A stretch of DNA of 64,000 bases from Exophiala sp. HKRS030 (lineage: Eukaryota; Ascomycota; Eurotiomycetes; Chaetothyriales; Herpotrichiellaceae): NCBI GenBank assembly GCA_023897205.1, contig JAHWDD010000003.1:6513665-6577664 (forward strand). Direction: 5' to 3'. A model generated the notes under the pieces. It had not been told where the DNA came from. It made no database searches and was given only the letters and a program-made list of their open reading frames with translations. The translations under genes and the position numbers were made by a program. Positions 10,957 through 23,414 of the stretch are shown in pieces. The number at the start of each line of letters is the position of its first letter. Positions within the stretch are counted from its first letter, which is position 1.

Positions 10957-13318
10957 TCATTGCCAGTCAACAAGTTCCATCATTGTCGTGTCAGTGTACG
11001 ATCCGAAGACCGGTAGATCAGAATCAGTTTGGATATCCGGGAGTAGAAAATTGTTCAGCCAGTCAGAGTCGTTGACAACGTTGTCGAAATTCAGGGGCTC
11101 CTCAGAATGGATTTGAGCCGTTGAAGAAACTTTGGTAGCCACTTCTGTCGTATTGATGTCGAGAGTATTGCTCGTGTCGAGGCCTGTGAAGGGACATGTG
11201 AATTCAGACTGCTGGTCAAGGTAAGGCATGCGACATGAATCATCGAAGTCCTCGTTGTCGCCGAGTACTGGCAGTTCCCAGTCGATAGGGTCCAGGGCGT
11301 ACAGGTTGTTCATCGTTGGGTTCAACCCTGCTGCGCTTTCCACAAATTGCGCCCCTGAGGCTGATTCACGTTGCTGAAGATTCAAATTGCAACCTGCATG
11401 TTCATCTCCAGAGATTTTAGTCGTTATAACCGAAGGTATTGTCGTCCAGGTGTCTGCAGGACAGCTCGTCGACTCAACAGACGAGAAATGTGCCGATGAG
11501 TTTTGCAAAAGCTCGTCTGCCCCGTTAGGTGTGGTTTGGCCACCATTCTGATATACTAGGCACACTTGGAACGTCTCCAGTGACGATGGTAGTTCCTTGA
11601 AGTTGTGTTGCTCGCAGTTGACAATGAAAACTCCCTCAACTTCAGCAACATCCACGGCGTTTGACTCAATGATCGGACACGCATGAATATCTGACCGTTC
11701 GCCGCCAATGCTCGCGCCATCGTCGTTCCATATCCTCCATTCCGACCCACTGTCGTCTTTCACCGCATCAAGTCCGATTCGTGACATTTCCTCTCCGAGC
11801 TGCTCGATCACAAATTCTAGCCGTCTTTCCTCCTCAGACTCTCGCTGCTCAATCGCTCTGGTATTATTCTCAGAGATGTATTGAAGAGTAGCCTCCAGTT
11901 GATTGGCTTCATGCAGACAAAGCTGCATGTCTGTATTCTCAGAACCATATACCTTCTCAAACCCTGCGGAGGCGCGACGGTACCAGAATGCCGCTTCGGA
12001 GTAGTCTTCACTAGAATCCAACATTCCCGCGAGCAGACTCATGGCTTCGAATGGTACACTTGCGCCGTCAGACTCTGGTGGCATTCGTACGTCCACCAGC
12101 TCGCGACAAATTTCCTCTGCCTCACTAAACCTCTCAGCTAGCCAGCATGAGCCTGCCATACATAAACTCCATCTTCGGTATACCCAATGATCATCTCCTA
12201 AGGACTCACTGTAATGGTTCAATTTGTCGCTGCAAAATTCATATGCTGCTTCAAGACCTTGTTCATCCTGTATGGCCATCGCCATTGCACGTTCAATATT
12301 ATAGAGGTAGCTCGAAGGTAGATGATGTTGTTGAAGTGCAAGCTCCCTAATCAGCTCTAAGAAAACGGAGTAGGGAAGGTTGTTTGTATCGAGGTCATGC
12401 CTTCGGAGATCCAAGAGCATTAGAACAGGATGCATTGTTGACAGCGACTTCTTCGCGACGGTGTATATGTATTGTAGGAAAGTATTCCAAAATCGATCAG
12501 CTTGACGGTAGAATGCTCTCGAGCATATGCTCACGATGACTCGCAGAAGGTCGAGATGCTGCGCAGCGACGACTTCTGCAGTCATCGTGAAGAGCTCTTT
12601 CAGAAGTAGCTGTATAAGAAATGGACTCTTTGCTTCAAACGTAATTGATATGCTAAGTGCAAGATTGTGGAACTCTCTTGGAGTTGGTACATCAAACGGT
12701 TCCCGGAAACGATCTTTCTCCTTGGTCAGTTTCCAGCTGTAGTAAGAGTGGATCTGATAACCAGTCTTTTCAAAATAGGAAATCCCAGGGGAAATTTGCA
12801 AAGTGACTCGAGGTATGCTTATCTGGCGGCGTCCTTGCATTGTCTTGTCCACGGCTCGCTGAGATGCACTTGTTGAGCGGCCAAGTTGGTTGCCATTTGA
12901 ATAGCTCTGCCGGGTGGCTGCCCTGAAGGATTCGGGAAAATGTCGTTTCATTCGATCGATCGGTACTTCTCGCTGGCCGACTGTTGGGCGCGGGGCGGCA
13001 ATCCCGGATTTGTAGAAGGGTCGTACTGCATCAGCAGCGGCAGCGAGTTCAATCTTCTTGAAGTACTTCTGCAGACCCCATTTATTCAGTCTGAGCTTAT
13101 ACATATGTATCCTGAATGAACTGGTTAGTTCGAGGCTAAATTCAAGGCGGAATGCCTAACACTCACGATGCGTGGAAGTTGTGCAGAGCGGCTAGATGCC
13201 TGGCAGTTTCCTTCAAAGTCAATTTCTCGTCGACTAATAGACGTTTCAGGTCTGGTTTGATTCGTTCCCATTCCTCCTCTGGTGGCGCTCGGTTGCGAGT
13301 TACTTTGGCAACCTTCAT
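10957..13318 (-). CDS. Clr5-domain protein with TPR-like middle, two exons
   Basis: Exons 13167-13318 and 10957-13111 join across a 55-nt intron into 768 residues. The N-terminus reads as a Clr5 domain (first described in fission yeast Clr5): APPEEEWERIKPDLKRLL, then LTLKETARHLAALHNFHAS, with the intron falling just before MYKLRLNKWG. In filamentous fungi this domain often sits ahead of helical repeats. Here residues 190-470 look helical, and GDDHWVYRRWSLCMAGSCWL with FWYRRASAGFEKVYG recalls TPR arrays. The C-terminal 280 residues are acidic, low in structure and rich in N, S and T, as in activation regions. The domain family is linked to DNA or chromatin binding. A regulatory role is inferred and the targets are unknown. 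Confidence 0.78.
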
Positions 13319-13796
13319 ACTGTCTAGAAGGGTTGGTGAGAGGAAACAGTCGAGGGGCAGCGAGCGTGGTAGACTTCAGCCTGGTCCGCGCGACTCGGTA
13401 GACGGAGCAATATAGGTATAAAGAGTATAATGGAATTACGCAATGTCCTTGATACCGAGTTGGTTGAATATGACATGATCACAAAGAGACAAGAGCTGAG
13501 GAGAAAATATCTATTCCTTATATCGTTCAGCCTCGATGCAAAAGTGGTTATGAATTGAGGCCGGTGAGGCTGAGGCATGCGAGCTTATTGGGCATCATCT
13601 CGCCTATGTCAATTCTCTGATTGGACATCCATTTCACACAACGACTTTTGCTAGAGGCCAACAAGAGAGAGGTTGCCGCCTTACCGCCAGCGTCAGGCTG
13701 TCAGCCTCGGCGGGACAACAACTTTGGCAGAGAAGGAATGAACCGCACATCAGACGATGCCATGGGCATTTGATACCCACAAGCTATTCAGAACTC
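13319..13796. other. Intergenic interval upstream of the Clr5-domain gene
   Basis: It contains the promoter of the Clr5-domain gene and the 3' flank of the hydroxyacid dehydrogenase gene. No further feature was seen. Confidence 0.5.
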
Positions 13797-14932
13797 TCAC
13801 GTTTCACTCCTCAGTCTATTAACAGGAGTAATTGGCTTCCCTACGACCCTCCCATCCGGACCCACAACAGCCAATATGTTCTTCATGGCATTCAACTCGA
13901 AATTCATTCGCGTCTCAATCACACCTCCTCCATTATGCGTGGTAAGAGTCACGTTGTCCATCTTGGCCAGGACCGGTGAAACCTGCGGCTCATGATAATG
14001 AACATCCAACCCCGCCGCTGAAATCTTTCCGGTTTTCAAAGCATCAATCAGAGCCTCTTCATTCACAACCTCTCCTCTGGCTGTATTTATCAGTCTTGCT
14101 CCATCCTTCATACACGCAATGCTTTCCTTGTTGATGAGATTCTTCGTATGTGCATTCAATGGCACATGCAGAGTCACACAATCCGCAACACCGAGCAACC
14201 CTTCCGGTGTCTCGTGATACGTAACATCCAACCTCTCTTCTTCGCTCAGAGGTTGTCTCAAAACATCATAATAATGTACCTTCATCCCAATAGCTTGAGC
14301 TTTTGGAACTAATTTCTTGGAGATACTCCCCAACCCGATGATCCCCAAAACATGAGCAGCGGGATTATGAGAGATCGTCCCAATCATTTTGTGAGTCGCC
14401 GTAAAGATCTCAGGATCCGCCGTCCTCGCCGCCAATTGCTGTCGGGTGAAATTTCGAAAAACAGACAAGATCATGTACAGTGCAGCATCTGACACGGCGT
14501 CGTCCGAAGCTCCGGCACCGTTGGCGTACCATATCCCTTTGCGGGCGAGGGCGTCAGTGTCGGCCCAGTTGTACCCGGCGCCCGCCGAGGCGAAGATCCG
14601 AACAGACGATGGGAGCAGTGAAATCAACTCGTCGTCCCACTGTCCCATTTCACCTCCTGTTTGGAAATGAGGTCTGAAGATTGCTGAAAATTGACCGAAT
14701 CTGAAACTCGATTCGGAAACGTTCCACGATTAGCTTCGAAGTCTCAAAGGTTATCATTCATCATATCAAATGCGTGTCAAACTGACCTGTTTTGTCTGAG
14801 TGCTGCTATGAATTCTTCCCGTGTACCCGTGTCGTTACGGACGACGTTATACCGGGTTACGAACTGGGTACTGTAGAAATCGTGGTTATATTTGATTGCA
14901 TCTCCAAGATGGAGAATGATGGGCCTCGACAT
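13797..14932 (-). CDS. D-isomer-specific 2-hydroxyacid dehydrogenase, two exons
   Basis: Exons 14787-14932 and 13797-14700 (86-nt intron) encode 349 residues. Members reduce 2-oxoacids such as glyoxylate or hydroxypyruvate to D-2-hydroxyacids with NAD(P)H. The Rossmann motif is VLGIIGLGSISKKL near residue 165. The catalytic arginine lies in INTARGEVVNEEAL, the glutamate in YHEPQV, and the histidine in LTTHNGGG, all in the expected order. The N-terminal half carries the substrate-domain pattern VRIFASAGAGYNWAD and an AALYMIL helix. The joined first exon supplies RPIILHLGDAIKYNHDF, as in the fungal GRHPR-like group. It is the first of three same-strand metabolic genes to 18.7 kb. The exact substrate is not visible. 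Confidence 0.9.
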
Positions 14933-15365
14933 GTTGGTCAAAGATATTGCAGAATGTATCAAAAACAAAAGAAAGTATCTGACAGTCTAGAATCGAGGTT
15001 CGAACATTGAACCGACAGTATGATATGCGGAGTGTGTATTTGTCCTTGAATTTGTAGTGTCGTCGACAAACCCCCCCCCACAGTGGATCGATCTAAACGT
15101 CGGGGTATAGACCGATCTTCTCCGTGGGGGAAATGTACATACTCGTAGACGACCGACGCCTTTTTAGTTTTGAACCGATGAGTGGTTGTTGAATAATCAG
15201 AGATATTCAAGTATATCCCAATTGTGATTATTCTAGTGACTTGATAGTTTCAACCCAAACCAGACAATTCCATTACCCACGACCTATATCTCTCAATGAT
15301 ACCGGTTCTAATAAAGTGCTCCTTGTGACCACCGCCTATGTACAAATGATGAGAATATCCCGGTC
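14933..15365. other. Intergenic interval, promoter of the hydroxyacid dehydrogenase
   Basis: It holds a run of nine cytosines at about 15071-15079 and no coding signal. It separates two genes read in the same direction. Confidence 0.5.
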
Positions 15366-16956
15366 TTATTCATCTTCCGCAATACGTACAAGACCTTCTT
15401 GTACCCTTCGACAAATAGCTTTGACAAATTCAGACTCATTACCAGACTGAGACTGAGACTGATGAGTTCCCAAATCCAGAGCCCCGATTTGCCAGGTTGC
15501 CGTGATAGTCATCGGGCCACCATCGACACTGACGGCGTTAAAAAATAACGTCGGTCCACTCACACTCGCCGGTTGTGCAAAGACCATTTTTTGAATCTGT
15601 ACGCCCGACGAATTCCTGTTTGACCGGAAACTCATCAAGTTACTAAGTTCATATGAACAATCTCGTTTCTCACCGATTTTGGAAAGTGTCCACGACCTGA
15701 CGTCGTTCAGATACCTCAGCAGACCCAGAGATTGATCTTTTGTTTTTTGTGACACTGCCGCCAACTTTGTCGTCATGGATCTAGCAACCGTCCATGATCG
15801 TGTGCCCGTACCAATCGATTGTCTGTCGATGATCTCGGTATCTCCACCGGCATATAAACCCATCTCGTCGGCCGGTATACCGACCGCTCCTCGCATATTG
15901 ATGGTTGTCTGAGCTGCAAGGTTTTCGTACTTGGTGGAAGGCAAGAGTTTAAACATCGCTTCCGATATGAGTTCGTGAAGCAAGCCCGTCATCTTGGCGC
16001 CGCCAATTTTCGTTCCTCGACACGCCTCGAGGACTTTTTTGAGTGTGGTTGAATCAACCGAAAACATTTCCAGACCTGTTTTAAGTTTGTCTGGGTCGTC
16101 GTAGAATATAGAACGGCCGAGCCACGTGGTGGGAGTGATGATGTTTGCCCGGAAACCAAACGAAGGAGGCAAATACACGCTGAGCAAAGGCGAAAATAAG
16201 AAAGACCAAGATATCGGTAAGTTCTTTTTCGTGTCAAATGGTGGAGGTAATTGTCGGAAGGTAGGAGAGTACACTAGGGTCTCTTTTTCATTCCCATCAC
16301 GGCCTGTATCTCCCGGTTCTCGCTGGATAGAATCAAGGAAAGTCTGGTGAAAAATCATACCAGACATCCCGTCCAAAGGTCCATGAGAATATGCAAAGGC
16401 AACGAAAACCCGGCAGTCATCAAATGGCAAAATGATCACTTTCCAAGGTGGGATTCCCTGTGCTGGTTTCATGTCGAGAATATCTGGCAATAACCGTGCG
16501 ATCGCTTCTTCTTCGTCTTGATCAGTCTTTCGAGGTTGAGGTCTGATTTCTACATGATTGGCAAGATCGAGTCGTGGACAAGACTCGAAATAAGGAGAAT
16601 TGGTATCGGCCCCAGAAATGATGGTGCTGAGGTGTGGGTGGCTGTCAATACATTTCTTGATGGCAGGTGCAAAAGTGTGTACTATAGAAGTCGAGTCTTT
16701 TGTCGGGTGGGAGAATTCGAATTCGTATAAACCACCAACCACGATCGTACGATAAAAGTCGAGTTCTTCACGAATGATGCATCGGCATTCGTTTGGACCT
16801 GTAGGGAGAGTTCAGTCTAGCTACAATCGAAACATCGTATGCTTTCTCTTTGTTTTCTGAAAGGGAGAAAGAAAGAGAGAAGTGCATAGACTTACTGGCA
16901 GCTCTGAGGTAATTGTCACCGTACTCGTGTACGGGAGTCGATCTAGACCACCACAT
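15366..16956 (-). CDS. HxxxD acyltransferase, alcohol acetyltransferase-like, two exons
   Basis: Exons 16896-16956 and 15366-16798 (97-nt intron) give 497 residues. The catalytic HxxxD motif of the condensation/BAHD/AATase superfamily is visible as SHGPLDGMSG. The fold context agrees: an N-terminal strand and helix (IVVGGLYEFEF, IDSHPHLSTII) and a late VSGPTLFFNAVSVDGGPMTI segment. Yeast AATases use acetyl-CoA and alcohols to make esters; fungal relatives also acylate secondary metabolites. The N-terminal exon reads MWWSRSTPVHEYGDNYLRAA, close to how such fungal acyltransferases often begin. There is no signal peptide, so it is probably cytosolic or on lipid bodies. It lies between a dehydrogenase and a glyoxalase-like gene, all on the same strand. 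Confidence 0.8.
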
Positions 16957-17561
16957 TTTTGGGGAGATAGGAAACAAGTGACTTGAGTGGCTCGGAAAAC
17001 CGCTTGCGCTTTCTCCTAGTACTAGTTGGCGAAACTCGAATCCGAAAGAAACGATCGGGCGAGGCGTTCTCGATGAACCGGGTACGGAGTGCTCTTTTAT
17101 ATCTCAACCAGCATAGACGAGTCTATGCACCGAATCTAAGATGGCGACCGCCGGGGGGTCCGGCCACAATACATCATCATTGGAACATTACTTTCATCCC
17201 TCAGGAGTGTCAAAAGTTGACATGAGTACAAGTTGTTCCCCCCGGAGGTCAACTTATCCGTCACACTAAGAGTTGCGAGCGACGGTTGTGGCTCGTGCAG
17301 ACACGCGACTTTTGACCCCCTTTTTCCCCCTTGGTTTCGGACTCCACCGGAAGGTTGACACCAAATGCAGTAAAGCGCCATCCAAGGACCGTATCTCCGG
17401 AGGTGGACAATTCAGATCTCTGATGTTCAGAGAAATGACCATGTTGCAAGGAATATTTCACAGGGTTATATGTCAATAAGATCTACTATGTAATTGCACG
17501 CAGGAGATAAAATGAAAACTGGTCAGGTTTCTTCGTCTTCTCCCGTCCATCAAGATGCCTC
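16957..17561. other. Intergenic interval upstream of the acyltransferase
   Basis: This is the promoter of the acyltransferase and 3' flank of the glyoxalase-like gene. It contains a GGGTACGGAGTG element at about 17080, a variant of the motif described under findings. Confidence 0.5.
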
Positions 17562-18684
17562 TCATTGTACGACGAGCACCAGACTCGCCCCGATACCCTC
17601 ACTGTCCAAAGGTCGCTCGTCGACTTCATCTTCTCCGGCGGCCGGGACATAAAGTCTGATTTCTCTGATCCCCACACCGCGCTCCTTCAGCCAGGCTTCA
17701 TCTTCACCGTCCCTCGGGGCGTGAAGCTCGATGCCGATCCTGTCCTTGACCCCTTCCATGGCTTTCTCGTTGGGCGAACTCAAGGCAAAACTCACGTTGG
17801 TGTTGGGGAGGTATCGGAAGCCACCGTGAACTTTGGCATCGGCACCGGTGACGCTGCTGTACAACTTCATATAACTTTTGATCCGTGGTTCCGGGACCAC
17901 AACGTCAACGGACATGATACCTTTGGCGCCGCAAGGGTGAGTCGAGATCGAAGTGTCGGTGGAAGGAACACGCAAGTTTCGATCGGTCACGTCGTGACAG
18001 AAGAAAGGCGTATCGAGTCGGCCGGTGGGAAAGTATCGATCAATCGGCTTCGGAACGTTCGGTGCTTCATTGTCAACCATAGGCTTCGTGACGTACCATT
18101 CACACTGTTGGCCGTCTTTACGTTTGCGTCCACCAAAGAGGGGCTGCTTGAAACGTATCCCCAATCCGCCATCACCGTCACCATCAACGTCACCGTCACC
18201 GTCACCGCCAGCCGACTCGAGTCGTTTCGTCACCGCGGCATGCGTCTCTTGCGCAGTTTGCGGCGTGGTGAGGGCAAAGTCAATGAGACCAGGAGATTTT
18301 GATGCCCAATCGAAGAACTCTTTCGGTTCCGTTATCCAATTCAAAAGTTCGATACAAGTGCCATCGGCGAATATGATCAATTTGTTTCTAGAAGAGCCCC
18401 CTGGGACATCAAAGGTCATGCATGAGCTGGAGGAACCTCTTTGGAAAATAACCGAGAAACATGATGCACGTAAGATAACAACACGACATGGAGGGGCGTG
18501 AATCTGTGGACTAGTATAACCCAGAAAGACCAACTTGGAAGTATGTGGATTTGTTACCTGCATGAGTTCCTCCTTCAATGACGTTAAAATTGTCGCTGAG
18601 CCACGCCGGTAGATTCTCAAAGTCGTGCGTGCTCAACAGAAGGATGACATGGTCGTGACTGTACTCAGATACAGACTCAGTCAT
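17562..18684 (-). CDS. Glyoxalase-like domain protein, two exons
   Basis: Exons 18558-18684 and 17562-18400 give 321 residues. The start SEYSHDHVILLLSTHDFENL and the segment NKLIIFADGTCIELLNWI match the glyoxalase-like domain (PF13468 type) of the vicinal oxygen chelate fold, common in fungal catabolic and secondary-metabolism clusters. The 157-nt intron is longer than most here and was placed because it joins FNVIEGGTHAG directly to GSSRNKLIIF, as the family requires; alternative acceptors give stops or break the motif. A low-complexity GDGDGDVDGDGDGG stretch occurs near residue 135. It may bind a metal, but no activity can be assigned. The next same-strand gene downstream is the acyltransferase. 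Confidence 0.72.
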
Positions 18685-19456
18685 TGCACTGATTGTGAAT
18701 CGACTTTCAGAAGAGGGAAAGAGGGAGGAATCAAACGGCGCTCCAAAGATCTTCAAAAGGTGGAAGTGTCAAGGAGAGAATCAAGGGCACCGAGTGAGTG
18801 AGCGAGGATCGTCTTCGTCAGAAATGAGTCACCACGATCTTCGTCCTTTACCTCCGGAGCAGCGTGAAGATGTCCTTATCCGAGTACCTTGGGATCTGGA
18901 GATGCCGTAATCTCAAAGTGTAAGACAAACTGAGCAAAATGTCTTGGCACGTTTGTTAACCTTGGCAGAGGTAACAGATTACAGGGTATCGACACCTCCC
19001 AATTGTGGCACAGGATGACACCCAGAAGAGGGACAGAAAGTAATGGGCGAAGCAGAGAATATTCCATAGATACGGTCCCTAGAGAAGTACTTGCCGCTTC
19101 GCATCAACATGGACAGACTATGCCTGTCAGGTATTTTAATGCCTTCTACTATTCACAGCCATGTCTCATTGTGCCGCACCAACGTGTACGGCTCTTCCAA
19201 AATAGCATTGCCGCGGGAGAGTTGGCTAACAGCATTGCACGGAGCTCAGCTCAGCATAACATCATCATCCAGTCGCGCGCGCAATCTTAGCGACGCCATC
19301 CATTGTCTGTCATTCCTTCATATCAAGCCAAAGACATTATCATGTCTAGTATGAGCTCCGAGTATTTCCGCTTCCCCTGAAGTTATATGGTACAGAATCA
19401 AACTCCGTCAAACACCTTCGCCGGAAACCAACCGACATGATTTGTGCCGAGTGCCT
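18685..19456. other. Intergenic interval between glyoxalase-like gene and PP4R3
   Basis: No gene is supported. It holds the promoter of the glyoxalase-like gene and the 3' flank of the PP4 subunit gene, with a short alternating tract (cgcgcgc) at about 19275. Confidence 0.5.
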
Positions 19457-22441
19457 CTATTCCTGGGTCGTCACCGATTGGTCTTCATCTGAGGTCGTCG
19501 TCGTAGTATTCGTCGTGGATGGACCATCTGATTTGTTCGCAGCATTGGAAAGACTAATCGCGATCTTGCGCGGCTTTCGTCCTTCAACATGATTCTCCGT
19601 ATCGGTATTGCTCGATAACAGAGTTTGATCCACTGCTTGTTTGGACCGTAGAAAGCCCTTCTTGCGTTTCAACGAACCAGAAGACCCAAGACTAGTCGCG
19701 CTCGAAGAAGAGTTTCTCCGTTTCGGTCCTCCAGTCAACTTACCCAGCTCATCCTCATCCTCATCCTCTTGCCGCCGTCGTTTCTCCGTCAAGCGTTCTG
19801 GAGGATGTTGTAGTTCAGTTTCTTTGATCTCGGGTGATGGCTGTAGCTTCTTGTCTGAAATCGCCCGGGGTTCAGGAGGTGAGACCTCCTTCGAACTCTC
19901 GGGTGTCAGAGGAGTCTGCGGTGTGGCCACTTTGGCGTCCATATTCTCGTCATCTTCGTCGTCGGGGTAATCAACTAGAGGTTTACCCATATTAGAAGCC
20001 CCACCGTTCATCATTTCTGACTTCATTCTCTTACGGTGCCACTGCATGCGTTCGGAGACATCTTGCATGTTTTCGCCATCAGCATCATCTTCGCGACCGT
20101 CCTCTTCGTCGTCTGAGGTGTTGAAGTAGTCTTCTTCGTTGGCATCCATCTCCTGCAGACCTTGCCATCTTCCATTCATGTTGGCGCGGTTCATTGGAGG
20201 GGTGACATCGTCCTGGCTGAAGAGGGTGTGGTCAGGTTCAGGATGGTCCATCGTCAGCTGTTCGAATCTCAAGTAAATCTGTACGAATGTATCCACATAT
20301 GTTATGTCTTGAAGTTGTTGCCGGTAATTCTCGCCAAGATGATGTATGACGGGCTTGATTGCCTCCCTTTTGATGAATTCAAACAACTCCAGGCACGCAG
20401 AATTCAGGAGGTTGTCTCTGGGCATGGTATCGATCACTATTCCCAGGATCGCACCCAGTGCTCCACTTTTGATGACCTGTGCGGCATAGAACTGGTCTTG
20501 TAGTGAAACGCACGTTCGGAAAAATTTCAACGCGGTCAACTTCAGAGGTTTTTGAGGCACCTGCAACAATTGAGCGACTCGAGGTGACGGATTTTCGGAA
20601 ATGATGAATGACCGACTCCTCATGGAGTGTTGTCGGACAAAAAAAGTCAAAATTTCCACCAGATATGAATACAAGGACACTTCCTGATAACTGAAATTTA
20701 GTAGCGATTCTCGATTCTCGAGGTCGTTCAGCGGCTTGAAGAGTTTTCTGCAGGAGCGATCAAAGTTCTCTTGCGCAAAGTCCTCGCGTTTTTGTTGTGC
20801 GTCGGTCAATTGGGGAGGCCTGGACAATTTTGTCATGAACTCGGAATTTTGTCGGTTGCCCATGGGGTCATTAGAAGGTGGTTGAGGGTCCAATAGGATT
20901 TTGATAGCATCAGCCAGCTGATTTTTAACTCCAAGGTCTGTCTCAGCATGGAGGAGGTCAATCAATGTATCGGTCAACGGCGTTTTCTTTTCGTGCACGG
21001 CCTTCAGCATGTATCCTCTCATCATGTTAGGATCGTGATCCAAGAGAGCCACAAGAATGTCGATGCCTGTTGTTCTCATTGATGCCTCCGAGTGCTTAAC
21101 CGCAAAAGTGATGACAGAAAAGAGACCATGTGCGATGAAATTGTTGAGTAAGTTAGCCCGAGCCTGCATCTGCAATGTTTTGGCGATAGCAGCACATTGC
21201 TGCAGGAAATGGACAGCTTGTTCCTTGCGCTTGACATCGGTATTTTCGGGGCTGAAGATGGCGAACAATTCCTTCAAGAAAGAGGTGTTATTTTGCAAAT
21301 GTTGGACAATATCGACCTGGTTGAAGAATATGAGAGAGTTCAGCACACCAAATGTAGGATCGTCGAGGATGCGGGCCAATACGACGTCTTTCAAGTATTG
21401 TAGCCTCCAGGTCTGCCTTATTTTGCGCTTGATGATAGGATCTTTGATCTCAACCACCTCTTTATATCTCGACTCATCCGATAGATATTGTCGGTGGTTT
21501 GCTTTGTGAGTGGGAAAGTCGGGGTCGTACTCGAGTGCGCCAACGACGCCGATAATCATATCGTCTGTAACCAAGTGCTCGATTACTGTGTTGTCGTTCA
21601 TTAGAATCAATGCCTTCATGATATTACACAGCCGATGTAAATCCTGAAGGCTCTCTAAATCCTCTGCCATTTCCACAAGAGGAATCAATTTTTCCACATA
21701 GTGCTCCTTCATCAAAAACTTTGCGAGTGCTTCTCGGCCGCCCTGGGTAATGCTTGCCTGTCGGATGTTCTGCTCGACTTCGTCCAGGTTGCTCAATTCG
21801 GGAGGATTTAGAGTAAACGAGGTGGAAATATTGTCCAGCGCATCGTCCGACAAGGCATCATCTAGAAAACAGATAAGAAGAGATTCTCAGACCGATGGGG
21901 CCTTGCAGAACTTACCAGGCAGCGACATCAACTGCTGTTGAACTTCATGTACAAATTTCCTGGACTTCATCAGTATATCACTCGGCCTAGAGCTCTCCCG
22001 GGATTACCATATGACTGCGCAACCTTCCGCCTCCTGGAAACTAAGTGCCATATCAGTGCCATTGGTCTCCGTCCATACAATTAATGTGTCTATCACGCGT
22101 CAGCGACCGGCTCCAACAACCAAATGGCGGGCACAATAATATCCAACCTTGTTGTTTCTGATATCCATCATCTTTTACTATCTTCGTTTCAAGCAACATA
22201 TGGTCAGGTTGGTCTTCCGACTCGACGTAAATACGCGGTTCATCCTGATGGCGACAACTTAGCAGAAGCCTTCGAAATGTGAAGCGCAAAACATGGCGCA
22301 CACCAATGGAGGTGTTTTTGAACGTACATTGACGACCTGGCCGGTGCAGAAGCCGGTACCTCGATCGAACCAGTCATTGTCGCGCAGCTCATAGACTTTT
22401 ACTCTCTTTTTGTCGTTGGCAAGCGGCGCTTGCATTGCCAT
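19457..22441 (-). CDS. psy2: Protein phosphatase 4 regulatory subunit 3 (Psy2/SMEK), five exons
   Basis: Exons are 22328-22441, 22148-22244, 22008-22089, 21916-21959 and 19457-21861, encoding 913 residues. The N-terminal EVH1/PH-like domain is spread over four small exons: [20 protein letters not shown], then [20 protein letters not shown], then [18 protein letters not shown]. The long last exon carries the SMK-1 helical repeat domain ([40 protein letters not shown]). A disordered acidic and basic tail follows, with possible nuclear localisation signals ([20 protein letters not shown]). PP4R3 targets the PP4 catalytic subunit to substrates in DNA-damage and checkpoint signalling. The order and length match the fungal family. 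This is a housekeeping gene. Confidence 0.93.
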
Positions 22442-23414
22442 GACGGAGGCAGAGGAGACAGCGAATGGACATCAGCAAGCGAAGAAGTCTGGAACCGCTT
22501 GCTGACTAGGTTTTATGAGGTGGCCAAGGCGCGCAGGCGAGGCGATGTTGGTTGTGGTGGTACAAAATGGGTTGCGCGGGGTGGGATCAAGCAAGCACAG
22601 AGTCTTGCACAAAAGGATCTCCGGGGACGAAGGACGGGCGCACAATTCGCAATGAATTGGTCGTGTAATGGTCGCAGCCAGGTGCTCGACGTGGAGAAGA
22701 GATCGAGGGAAAAACAATTGTCTCGTGGGAGATGACGTGCGATGCGAGTTTGTTCGAGGTTGTCGCGATGGATGGTGACAGTCGGATGATAACTAGATTG
22801 GTGTGGCTACAATGCAAGGTAGCAGAAAGGATGAGCAGCCTAGGCCGAGCACAGACTTGGGCTTGTGGACTTTCAATGAACGCCTGGTGCCGGAGCTCGG
22901 AAAAGCGTTTGAACCCACAAGACCGCAGGAAGATGGATGCTTAGCGCGGGTGACGCCCCCAAGTCAACCAGGGTGTGCCATCAACGAAAGCAGTTCAGAC
23001 TGATGATTTGTTTGCACCAGTACTCAAATAGTTTCCTCCTCTTGTGAAGCCAGTGTTGATGGTGAGGACCAAGTTCGATGGGAATTGGAAGAGTGAGAGG
23101 CGAAAGTGAAGGTGTTTCAGCCAGAACAATCGACGTAGCGCAGGCAAAAGACAAAAGTGAGGCAACAACTGATGACATCAAAAGCGCAGGCAAAAATCCC
23201 TACAGTCTGATGAATACGAAGTTACTTCGTATAGCACGATCCGATCTGCACCCCCTCGTTTTGATTGCCTACGACTTTGACTTTGCCTTCGGAACGAAGG
23301 TGTACTTTGTGGATGTACTTTGTGGAACACCTTGTCGGCTGCTTCACATGTGATACTCAATGCCTTTCTGTTCTATCTACTTTGCAGTGACACAGGTCCA
23401 CGACGAGTACTCCT
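22442..23414. other. Intergenic interval upstream of PP4R3
   Basis: About 970 bp between two minus-strand genes. Neither strand shows a believable gene. An inverted pair gaagttacttcg occurs at about 23218-23229. Confidence 0.5.

Noticed and set aside
19641..19970. Plus-strand open frame opposite the PP4R3 tail
   Set aside because: Its serine-rich product is the antisense reading of the acidic tail of PP4R3.
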